Shown: positions 54,625 to 64,000 of the stretch, piece by piece
How the letters are laid out: each line of letters opens with the position of its first letter
How positions within the stretch are numbered: position 1 is the stretch's first letter
Assembly (NCBI RefSeq): GCF_028502605.1
Contig: NW_026611593.1
Span: forward strand, 2,046,001-2,110,000
DNA: 64,000 bases
Source: Trichoderma breve
Lineage: Eukaryota; Ascomycota; Sordariomycetes; Hypocreales; Hypocreaceae
Direction: 5' to 3'
Made by a program: the position numbers and the translations under genes
The notes under the pieces: model-generated
The model's database searches: none
What the model was told of the DNA's origin: nothing
Seen by the model: only the letters and a program-made list of their open reading frames with translations

Positions 54625-57328
54625 TTACGCCTCAGTCTTCGTAATATTCAGCTCGTAGATATCATCCGGATCTTATTATAATGGTTAGTCTCGTTCAGAT
54701 CGCTCGAAGACATTTTAACTCACCTTTTCCATATTCTCCAATGTACTCTTGTACTTTTGTCATTTCTTCGTTGATGCTTGACAATAGCCCCGGTAATTTT
54801 TCATGAATGGCATCGTTATGTAGAGCCGAAGCATTCAATGCCCTTGAAGCCACATGAAATCGGCTTACGTTGTTCACAAGCATCATGTCAAAAGGCGTCG
54901 TAGTGCTGCCTTCCTCCTTGTAGCCCTCAACTGTCATACGATGCAACGCTGGGCGCCCAAAGAGAAGCCCCTGTAACTCCGTCGCGTAGCTATGATAGTT
55001 GAAACACACGGGTTTATCCAATGTGAATAGTTCTTCAAAGTCCTTTGGCTTGAGAGCATGTGGGTGGTGCGATTCGTGTGGTAAGACCAAAAGGTCGGTA
55101 ACGTTAATGACTCTGACACGCAGCTCCGGTACAAGCTTGGCCAAAAGCTCTGCAGCTTTGATGACCTCAAACGTCACTTCGACACCAATTCCAACAAGAA
55201 CTACGTCTGGGTCTTCGCCGTCGTACGTGCTTGCGAATTTCCATATTGAGATGCCTCGTTTGCAGTGCTCCATTGCGTCCTCGGTGGAAAGATAAACTGG
55301 AGTGGGCTGTTTGGATCCGATCATCAAGTTCACGTAGTTTTTAGACTTGAGACAGTGGTGCAAGGTGCTGAGGAAGCAGTTCGCATCAGGGGGTAAATAG
55401 ACTCTTGCTGTTTCGGCCTTCAGATTCAAGACTGCGCCGATGAAGGACGGGTTTTGGTGTGAAAAGCCGTTATGTTCTTGTCGCGCCCATGTACTGGTTT
55501 CAATGTAGTTGATGGAGCTCAAGTCGCCTCGCCATGAGAGCTTGCGGCTTATCTTGGAGAACTTGGCATATTGAATCATCATGGTGTGAATGATTCCCAG
55601 GAATGACTCGTAACTGGGAAAAATGGCAGTTCTTCCCGTCAAGGTATACCCTTGAAGGAACCCTTGACAACAATGCTCTGACAATATCTCAATGACACGG
55701 CCGCCTTGTGCACGGGCATATTGGTCCCACTGGAAGTTTCGTCCCGAATGATCTAACACGGCGCTGAGTTTGTTACTTTCTAGCTCATCAGGCGAGAAGA
55801 TGCGAAAGGTCTTCATATTTTTCCTTGCCACGTCGTCGAGAAACTTGCCCGATTGTTGCATGCTGCTAGCTTGGTCAAATTTCTTAGCGGCATGCGCCGT
55901 CCAATCCGGCAAATCGAGGCCGCGATAGCAATCGTATACAACTTTGAGCTGACCTAGTCTCTTATACTCTTCTGGTGGCAGAATGTCCAAGACATCATGC
56001 GAAGGTTTCCCTTTCGCCAGCAATTGCTGCACCTCATAGCTCTTCAGCCAGTCCTGCAAGATCTGAAGGTGTTCTTCACTCTTGTTGGCCTTAGCTACGG
56101 GGACCTGGTGGGCACGAAATGAGCCTTCAATAATCTCATTGTCAATCGTTCGAGGTCCTGTCCATCCTTTGGGAGTCCGGAGGATAATCATCGGCCAACG
56201 AGGTTTGGTAATAGGACTGCCCTGTCTTGCAGCGTTCTGGATATTCTTGATCTCGGACAAGGCCCAGAATAATGCTGTGTGTAATTCGACATCTATAAGA
56301 TCCAGATCTTCCACAATGCACACCTGATAGCCGTAGCCTGAAAACAACAGGATCAGCTCTTTGTTGTCCATGCACCCAAATATGGTTCGTTCACTAATTT
56401 TAAATCCGTTAACGTGAAGAATAGGGATAACTGCTCCGGATTCTGCTGGGTCCAAGTATTTGATGGAATGCCATGCCCTAGTGCTTGTTAGTAAAGTGGA
56501 AGAGCATTTGTAACATGTCCTATGCATACGCTGCTGTAGGGCCAGTCTCGGCCTCACCATCACCAACAACACAGGTGACAATTAGGTCTGGATTATCCAT
56601 CACAGCGCCAAATGATACCGATAGTGCATATCCTAGCTCACCACCCTCGTGGATACAACCTGGAGTTTCTGGGTTAATGTGACTTTAGGCATGTCAGTAG
56701 TCGATAACTTTGTATGCGTCGCCGGATCCCATACCTCGGAAACCCTCCAGGGGTAGAGAACTTTGTAACTAGATTATGCAGTCCTTCGTTATTGGTTGGG
56801 TATTTGTCTGGATAGAATCGTTGTAGCGAGCCTTCAAGCCACAAACAGGCCAATGCAGCAGGGGCTCCATGACCAGGTCCAATAACGAATAGCATATCCA
56901 CGGAACTATCGCGAATGAGAAGGTTCAAATGCGACCAGATGAGCACGAGCCCGGGACACGTCCCCCAATGCCCTTGATATGACAAGTCAGCATTCGTACA
57001 GTTAGAAGAGCAGAATATTGTTTACCTAAGAGCCGTGGCTTCACATCTTCCAGCCGGAGATCACGTTCTAGAAGGACATTGTCTTTGAGGAATATCATAG
57101 CTGCCGGGCTGTTAGCAATACGCGTATGACGGCGTGCATTCTGAGCTGCTCTCCAAAGCACGTACCGCTAGCAATATAGCATGCAGCCCGTTGGAATTCT
57201 CTTAGTGAGCACAAGTCATGGCTGTTTAAAGGTGCCTTTGTCGGCTTTACGGCCAAATCTTCTGTTGAGGCCGGGAATTGGCTGGGCAAAGGCGGAGGGT
57301 TCGGTTGGTCGATAACTTCACCAGCCAT
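54625..57328 (-). CDS. xfp: Xylulose-5-phosphate/fructose-6-phosphate phosphoketolase
   Basis: Six exons, 57166..57328, 57026..57100, 56735..56972, 56530..56682, 54724..56477 and 54625..54671, give 809 residues, the normal size, with all phases consistent. Family motifs: [55 protein letters not shown] site [18 protein letters not shown] (phosphoketolase signature) and [17 protein letters not shown]. It cleaves xylulose-5-P (or fructose-6-P) with phosphate to acetyl-phosphate plus glyceraldehyde-3-P (or erythrose-4-P) using thiamine diphosphate; cytosolic. A family known to have been horizontally transferred from bacteria to fungi. The many introns show it is long settled here. Confidence 0.96.
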
Positions 57329-58141
57329 GTTGGTTTACTTCACACAGTAATGTGCTTTTTTCGGTTGTTTAGAGAAGAGATTGGTGGTATTGCCAATCTG
57401 GCGACGATGTTGTTATTCATATCGCTGCTGGAATACCGGCACACTTTGTCCATTTCGGGCCTGCTGTGGAGATGCCTGCATAGTTGATTAAACGATTTAA
57501 ATCCCCAAATGATGGCGACATGATTCTGTCACAATCTCTTGGGACTTCTTATCCATTAGCGATTTCATGACGTTAAGTGGACGTCATCCAACCCACTGCT
57601 CATCCAATACCGTCGCTATTGGTTCAAAAGTAGCAGGATTCTACGCATGTTCTGAGGAGCAAAGAGGAAGTAAGCACATATGAAGCCCAACATGTGGCCC
57701 TCAATTAAACAATTTGGCTATGCTATGTTTATAAAAGTTTTCATTTTATTTGGCTTTCTATTCATTCCCTACAATAGCTGAATTTATATGCTAAAGTAAT
57801 GTATTTTGGTGCTCATGACGTGGGCCTTGAGATCATTGTTACTTGCTGATCTGCAGCACTAAATCTGCATACTATCACCACTGATTAGGTCCAAGAAGCG
57901 CCCCATGTATGAAGACAGCTGGATATCGCTAAGGACTGAAAGTTATCGATTTACAGATAATCCTTGAGTGTACTGATTATTTGATTCAGAATGGCGTGAA
58001 TTCCGTATACAGAAGCCATTTGACGTGGTATGCGAGAATCACGAAGATAGCCAATGATAGGGTTAGAAAGCCGATGAAGCAAAAGGCGTTCATCCAGATG
58101 CCATTTATTGATACGTTACAGCTTTTTTTGCAACCGGCCAA
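57329..58141. other. Spacer, no gene seen
   Basis: Phosphoketolase promoter and AT-rich sequence; no gene recognised. Confidence 0.5.
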
Positions 58142-58591
58142 CTAGTGTTCTGAAGCATCGGCAGGGCCTCTCTTTGATGGAATTTCGGGGCCCATCTTGC
58201 TAATTCCTTTCGTGTCATGATATCCTTCGTGATCCTGCCGACTGGCAGTTCCTTTGCCTCCACCGCTCAAGATTGAAGTTGTATGCAATCTAAAGTGATC
58301 CGATTTACTCGAAGCTTCGCCACCGCCAACGCCGCCAGTTGGCAGCTGGACTTGGCCACTTTGAGCATCTCTTTCGGATCCTGAAGGTGCTGCAGCATTG
58401 CTTGGGCCGCCGGTCATTTTGTTGCCCCCAACACCTGCACTACCCAACCCGAGCTCGCGTGTTTCTTGAGCTTTATTGCTCCGTATTTGTGCATTGTTTG
58501 TTTTTGATTCGTTTTTCCGTGTGGCATAAAAAATGACACCAACCATGCTTACACCGGCGATGGTTGTCATTGTGAGCCTCTGTCTGGACAT
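58142..58591 (-). CDS. Small hydrophilic protein with N-terminal hydrophobic segment
   Basis: A single exon of 149 residues from ATG 58591. Residues 7-22 (TMTTIAGVSMVGVIFYAT) form a possible membrane anchor or mitochondrial targeting segment, next to a basic stretch (RKNESKTNNAQIRSNKAQ). The rest is Gly/Ser/Asn-rich and disordered (LGLGSAGVGGNKMTGG; GGVGGGEASSKSDHF). Fungal genomes have similar short proteins, but I cannot name a family. TATA-like AT-rich sequence lies upstream. It may be a stress-related protein like its neighbours, which is speculation. Confidence 0.65.
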   Translation of the reverse strand: MSRQRLTMTTIAGVSMVGVIFYATRKNESKTNNAQIRSNKAQETRELGLGSAGVGGNKMTGGPSNAAAPSGSERDAQSGQVQLPTGGVGGGEASSKSDHFRLHTTSILSGGGKGTASRQDHEGYHDTKGISKMGPEIPSKRGPADASEH

Positions 58592-59108
58592 CTTGTAGTA
58601 GTGTGGAGGTGATTTTTGCTGGAAACTTTAAATAATCGGTAAAATGATAACAATGGGTTACTCAAATTGCATATTTGAGATTTTTCGAGCATATATAATA
58701 TGCTGATCCATAGAAAAAGTTTGTTAGTCAGAATGTGGTGTAGATAACAGTCCTCGATGACGCATGGTCGAAAGTGAAAGTTTGACAGAAGGATGGAGTA
58801 TGTTATAGTGATTAACCACTGACGTGGACGATGTCCAGCCTTATTCATCGAAGGGTAAAGCAGAGAGGCAGCATTATAGGTAGGTAGTTGTTTGATGTCT
58901 GCTTTACATTATTACAGGGGTGTTGGCTCTTCATCAAAAGTGCGCTATTTGCCACCTCATGAGCGTTCTTCCACTTTCATTGCTTTTAAGAATGCTCATC
59001 GAGCTTTGCAGTCGTTAATATATCGTCATTTGTATTTGTTGGTACCGTTACGAGCGAATGTTCTTGACCAATACCCATAAAATTCCACCCATTTCGAGAA
59101 TACACAAC
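58592..59108. other. Spacer, no gene seen
   Basis: Promoter of the 149-residue protein and 3' region of the next gene. Confidence 0.5.
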
Positions 59109-59822
59109 CTAGGCAATCCCATCCTTGATTGCCTTTAGCTGCTGCCGCCCATACATCTTTTGCTGGTTTTCAAAAATTTCCAGATTCTTGACTATATGCT
59201 GTATCCGCCTTTGTTCTTTGTCGTCTGACTCCGGATGATCACTAAATGTGCTTCTCTTTCGCCTTTTGCTATTACGTTTTTCTATCTCCGGAGCTTGCTC
59301 GCCATCCTTTTCGCCATCTGCTCTTTGTTCCGCTATAGTAATATCTGGAGAAGCAGTCTGGGTGATAAACGTATCCGGTCGTGGTGTTGGTGTTGGTGAC
59401 CATGGTGGATTGTCCGGCACGTCATTGTCACAGCTAGGTTGCCCCCAGTACGAGTTCTCTGCCCATTGTTCAGTTTATATCTTTTAATACAAATCAGCAT
59501 CTAGCATATATACTGGTCCCTTACCAAATAAATAGGGATCGATAGGCTCAGATAGCTTGCACTCTGCAGGCTCGCATTGCTGGCCTAGATATGGGTCGAC
59601 AGGATCTGCCATTCTTCTCTGTTCGCTGTATCGATCTCTCTCGTGAGTGTTGTGCTGAGCTGGCATATTTAAGCTGAAATCTGTATTCATCTGCGCAATG
59701 GCCAGCTGAGTAAAACTTCCTGCAGCCAGAGGCAGCTCCCAGTCTTCCATTCGTGTTGGGGGCAGGTTCGGCCAAAATGATCCAAAGAGCTGTGTATCGT
59801 ATATTATTTGGCACAAGTTCAT
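59109..59822 (-). CDS. Nuclear-type charged protein of unknown function
   Basis: Exons 59525..59822 and 59109..59458 (66-bp intron, GTAAGG...GGCAG) give 215 residues from ATG 59822; ATG 59750 is an alternative start. The first exon has two DPYL repeats (DPVDPYLGQQ; EPIDPYLFG). The second exon is Pro/Thr-rich (SPTPTPRPDTF), then a strongly basic cluster KRNSKRRKRSTF that should act as a nuclear localisation signal, then a helix rich in Gln/Lys (IVKNLEIFENQQKMYGRQQLKAI). The layout hints at a small transcriptional regulator but there is no DNA-binding domain I recognise; it is not a bZIP. Confidence 0.65.
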
Positions 59823-61031
59823 GCAAGAATATGATAACGCTCGAAAGCTTGAACGCTATCGCACGTTGCCCCTTCTTTAATATATCGACGCGTATTCGAT
59901 CTCGTTGCAATTGGAAGGATTGCCAATGTAATAACGTGGCGCCTCTGATTCGCGGATCTTACATTCCATACGCCACGCACTCTTGATACATGGAGGCGAT
60001 ATTGATGTGTCAATGTCTTCTTGTGTGTGCATGTCCAAACATTCTCTTGTGTGAGGCTGCACTCTGCGAAGAATCTGACGCACTGGCTGTGGCTCTCATT
60101 CACAAATCTATCGCAATTTGTGATACTCAGATTTGCTAGCTATGAAGGATTCCATATGAGTTCATGGGTAAATAATTGATACATCATACCCCAGATAATT
60201 CACAGAATCCAGTAAACACATCAGGCAGAACATTCAATGTCTGGGAGATCATTCTTAAGATTGCCTCTGACAAGAGCGCAAGTGGCGACGGGTGGAGGCG
60301 TAGATTCCGTCATGATTAAACCATGCTAGAAGCTCTCTGAGCCAATCTGGTCCAGCCATCTGAAGCCATCATTTAACTTATGGCAAGATGTGAGAAATCG
60401 GTAGGAGTTGCACTCAAGGTTGGGTGTGGGTGGGTATAGCCTCTTTTCATTGGACTAGAAAGGCAGATCAGCTACTCTTTGGTTGTTATTGTTACCCTTG
60501 AGCCCGACAAGCTCGTGAAGGTGAAGCGGCAAATTCCACGCTTTCTGTATTCAAGAGAAAAACATGCACTTGCTGAAAGATAAAATGCGTTTGGAGAGAA
60601 TATTTGGCGTCGGAATCTATAATATGGTTATTTGTTGAAGAGTGGAACAAAAGTGTCGAAATGTTCTAGCATCTCATACACGAACTACTTTCCTCTAGGA
60701 AGATCGAGTCTTGACGTCACGTTGAGCCGTGTGAATCTCGATATTTACGCAATAACTACGTATAGCGATGTAGAGCAAAGCATCATGGGGCTGAAAGAGC
60801 TCAGACGACGATTGGATATTCCCGCTCTTTTATTGCCATTAATTTCCTGAAATGTAACTTTGCGAGATGTAAGCTGGTCTACGATGAGATGACTGTCCAG
60901 TGTGAATCAGCATAACATTCTCTATACAATTTGTCTTTGAACAGCACGAAGCGGTGTTTCATTCATCCGATATTCCGCATAACCATTTTAAACATTTTAT
61001 ACTACTCAAGCGATTCACAGCTGCGTCCCCA
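59823..61031. other. 1.2-kb spacer, no gene seen
   Basis: Divergent promoters of the nuclear-type protein and gluconokinase. Short ORFs without support. Confidence 0.5.
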
Positions 61032-61706
61032 ATGCTTGCCAGCGCCAACACGTCGTCCATTAACAACCATGAAGATGGTCCTCGAAGCGCGGACAACGAC
61101 GAGTCATGGATCTTATTCGTCGCGGGACCTACCGGATCAGGCAAGAGTTCTGTTGCGAAATTCCTCGCTTCAGAATTACAAGCTCGCTTCTTAGAAGGCG
61201 ATGATGTGTGTCATTGGTGAATTGACTTTCGATGACTAGAAACATGAGGCTGACGCCATTAACAGCTCCATCCTAAAGCCAACATTGACAAAATGCATAG
61301 AGGAGAACCATTGACAGACTTAGATCGCCAGGGGTGGCTTGAGGCAATCAATGAGCAAGCGTCATCATACAACAAGCATCCATCCCAACACCACCACATG
61401 ATAATTACATGCTCTGCTTTGAAGCGAGCTCATAGGGATATTCTGAGAGAAAGCTGCCAACGAGCCGGGTATTCTCTCGTGCATTTCTTCTTTCTAGACG
61501 CGCCAGAGTCTGAGCTGCACCGGAGAACAGAGGCCAGGAAAAACCATTTCGCAAAGGCGAATCTTGTCCACAGCCAATTCGATGTACTGGAGCGCCCGAG
61601 GATCGATGAATACGATGCTACAATTATCAGCGTAGTACCGTCGCTGGATGAAGTGCAGAGTGAAGCACTAGAGGCAGTAACTCGACTTATTAACAAAGAT
61701 TCATAA
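61032..61706 (+). CDS. Gluconokinase
   Basis: Exons 61032..61205 and 61266..61706 (60-bp intron, GTGTGT...AACAG) give 204 residues from ATG 61032. P-loop GPTGSGKSS, then FLEGDD|LHPKANIDKM across the splice, the gluconokinase signature with the EGD and HP-x3-N-x2-KM segments, DRQGWLEAIN, CSALKRAHRDILR, and the lid FLDAPESELHRRTEARKNHFAKA. It phosphorylates gluconate to 6-phosphogluconate, feeding the pentose-phosphate pathway; cytosolic. The first about 25 residues are a variable extension. Four kb from phosphoketolase, which acts on the same pathway. Confidence 0.94.
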
Positions 61707-62795
61707 GGGCATTGCGCTCTAGGACTTTGACTCTTCTTCATTCACTCCTCGCATTGAGTAAGCATTTTAGTTCAATATCATCTGATTTATAATGATAAGC
61801 TGCAAAGCTGCACAATGACTTTTTAAGCTGAATGTTTCTATGTGGTCCATAACTTTTGTCATAATCTCATTGTGCACTGAAGCGCACAGGATGTGCTGCT
61901 CTAGCTCTATCTCGACATGAGACGTCTATGTCTAATCTTTTGTAATTGTATGTCTATGTCTCGTCTTTTTCTGGATTGTCAGAATCTGCAATTAAAAGGG
62001 ATATATTAACTTCCACATACCTAATACCACATCTGCATTCTATTATTGTCTTTTTTCACGGCATTTTCTCTAGCCGTAGCGTGTAGGAGATGTCGAGTTG
62101 TTTTCCTCAGTCGCAGCTGTCTATATCGCATCAATGTTGCCATGTCGTGAAGAAACCACTAGTTGTCGACTTCATGTTGTAGATTGATCAATAATCATGA
62201 AGGGGGGATAGCAATAGATTAAGAGCCCCCGGTTCCTGACATGTCGATCTGGGGTTGCATTGAGCCTTATATACATTTTGGGCGGTCAGAGTCGAAACGC
62301 CTTTCATCGAAAAAAGTACATGTCTTAGTGTGCCTAGCTAAATAAAATAGTAAGTGATTTCACTATTCTTTGGAAATGACGACGACATTCTCCGACAATG
62401 GTTCACTTATACGTGATTCCTCATCGCTAAATCACCAACTAAGTGGAATCAGGTCGGGTTAGAATTCTACCGGCCATACTCACCTTAATGACATCAACAT
62501 AGATAAAACTTTATTCTTATTTAGTAGATCCCTTTAGTTAGATAAGTTAACGTACTAAGCAAGTATTCATCCATTATGTCATTCTTGTTTGTTTAAACTA
62601 CAAACCAGAATCACGGACTCTACTTTAATTCCGTCGGACAGTTTAATATTGCAATGTCCGTGTTATCAGATACAACTAAAAATTCCAAATATTCGCCAAT
62701 GTCGAATTTCCCATCTGCCCGCCATCACTTCTGGTTATAACTCGGAGGCGTCTTGTTTCCTCTTTCCCTCCAAGCATGCCAGCATGAATCAGCAT
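61707..62795. other. 1.1-kb spacer, no gene seen
   Basis: AT-rich; contains a TCTATGTCTMRTCTTTT-type imperfect repeat near 61926-61968. Tail-to-tail region between gluconokinase and the DUF1264 gene. Confidence 0.5.
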
Positions 62796-63616
62796 CTACT
62801 CACAGTTAGCCACCTCAATCCCAGAAATCCCCTTCCCATCCAACAAAGAAAGAAACTCACCTCCATGAATCTTCGGAGAAGGAATATCCTTCCTAGCCTC
62901 CCTCTTCTCCCTATAATTCGTCCCAAACCTCTCATCCCGCTCCTCAACCTTACTAAAGTCCAAATGTCCATCACTCGTATAACTCATCATAAGCTGCGGC
63001 TCTCCCAGTGGAAGCTCATCACCTCTGTCCGTCTGCCACAGATGATACACCTTCCCATACAGCGAGATGATCTTTTCCATTTCCCTCTTCTCCGCCAATT
63101 CCCACGCTGCTTTGGGTACCATGCGGTTAGGCATCACGAGCATTCCCGATTTCACCTCGTAAACGTGAGAATGCCATAGGCGGCGCTCATCAGCTGGTAA
63201 AGATTCATAGCGGTTCGGTGTGATCATGTACTCTATGCCTATGATCCGTGCATTGGGTTCCGCAGAGTCGTATAACACACATTGCCGAACCTCGTCATCT
63301 ATAATCAGTCAGTATGAGTACCTGTACCCTCAAATAATCAGCAAATAGCTCCAAGGCGACTACGCACCCAATTGGCTGCAGTAATGATTCGTTTCCACGG
63401 ATCGCATAGGATCATTCGCATAAGCGTGAAACGCGTTAAGATGTGCGCATATATTCTTAACCGGCTTAAAGTCCTATTTCTCTCTAGTCAGAACATTACT
63501 CACACCAAGATAATTCAAGTGAAAGCTACCTGCGTAAAGGATGCCGCACTCGAAAGCACAGTGTCTTCTTTGGGCAAAAGATCACCCGGAGCTTTGTCGT
63601 GTGCTTCCGAACCCAT
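62796..63616 (-). CDS. Oil-body-associated protein-like (DUF1264)
   Basis: Exons 63530..63616, 63368..63473 and 62796..63298 (introns 56 and 69 bp) give 231 residues starting [19 protein letters not shown]. Splicing rebuilds the family core: [32 protein letters not shown], then [31 protein letters not shown], and [15 protein letters not shown], with conserved His and Glu residues. DUF1264/OBAP proteins occur in plant seeds (oil bodies) and widely in fungi and bacteria; biochemical function is unknown. The protein is soluble without a TM or signal sequence. An exon-3-only reading starts at a GTG and lacks the first domain half. Confidence 0.92.
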
Positions 63617-64000
63617 TTTCGGTGTGTGTCTTGTCTCGAAGTCCAATAGAATGCCGAGTTGTGATCACATGGAATGTTAAAAGTGATTCAACCCAATTTG
63701 CTAGTGCAATTGGGAACTGATCTTGTCTATATATACAGATTACTGAAAAAGCTGGAGGAAGGGCGTTCATGACGTTGACGAACCATCATCAGTATTTATA
63801 GTCCGAGATTTAGCGTACGGTGATATCACACCACGTCTTGTCGTTCCACAGCTCTCGTTCCACATCTTACAAAATGTACGCACTGTATATTTTATCATTG
63901 CCTTTTACAGTTACCTCGCAAATTAAGCACTAAAGCGGCTCAATCTGGCGTATATCATAACCTAAGATGTGGCCGCCGATCTGATGAAGCAAAAATGGTG
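63617..64000. other. Promoter region and window edge
   Basis: Upstream of the DUF1264 gene. An ATG near 63874 opens only a 20-codon ORF and may be the start of a gene outside the window; nothing can be assigned. Confidence 0.4.

Noticed and set aside
1..64000. CRISPR arrays, rRNA, intact transposons, mitochondrial DNA
   Set aside because: No regularly spaced repeats, conserved rRNA stretches, transposase/reverse-transcriptase motifs or terminal repeats were seen.

Overview
The window is nuclear DNA of a filamentous ascomycete, most likely a hypocrealean mould of the Trichoderma type. The evidence is short 46-134 bp introns with GTRNGT donors, CTAAC-like branch points and YAG acceptors, genes on both strands without operons, and families typical of Pezizomycotina: LaeA-like methyltransferase, CVNH lectin, DUF7580 protein, fungal dynamin-like GTPases, small secreted cysteine-rich proteins and a phosphoketolase. 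The genus is inference from general resemblance. I rebuilt gene models by splicing by eye; where every exon sum is divisible by three and protein motifs run through the junctions, confidence is high.

Layout. 0-20 kb is a gene-dense, housekeeping-rich block: a HAM1-like protein (5' cut by the window edge), a PX-associated/DUF3818 protein, an orphan protein with a possible deaminase-like HxE...CxxC signature, ribosomal protein eS19, a ZIP zinc transporter, an SDR convergent with a secreted epoxide hydrolase, a small secreted cysteine-rich protein, CSN5 (the COP9 signalosome deneddylase) and a cyanovirin-N homologue. 20-35 kb is gene-poor: a single-pass membrane protein, a C2H2 protein without a visible start, a dynamin-like GTPase and a second small secreted cysteine-rich protein, separated by spacers of up to 4 kb with diverged repeats. 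35.6-45.3 kb holds a large disordered conserved protein, a LaeA-like methyltransferase, a CorA-like membrane protein and a YjlB-like cupin.

45.7-53.8 kb is the most system-like part: a lysine/glutamate-rich 185-residue protein lying 14 bp behind a C2H2-type protein, which is divergent from a DUF7580 (pseudokinase-like) protein, followed by a second dynamin-like GTPase. These families expand rapidly in fungi and often lie near NLR/heterokaryon-incompatibility loci, so a self/non-self or stress-response role is possible but unproven. 54-64 kb is a metabolic/stress block: an HVA1-type TUDOR protein, phosphoketolase, two small unknown hydrophilic proteins, gluconokinase and a DUF1264 oil-body-associated protein. 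Phosphoketolase and gluconokinase both act around the pentose-phosphate pathway.

I found no rRNA, tRNA, CRISPR array or intact transposon. The long spacers carry only short tandem or diverged repeats.
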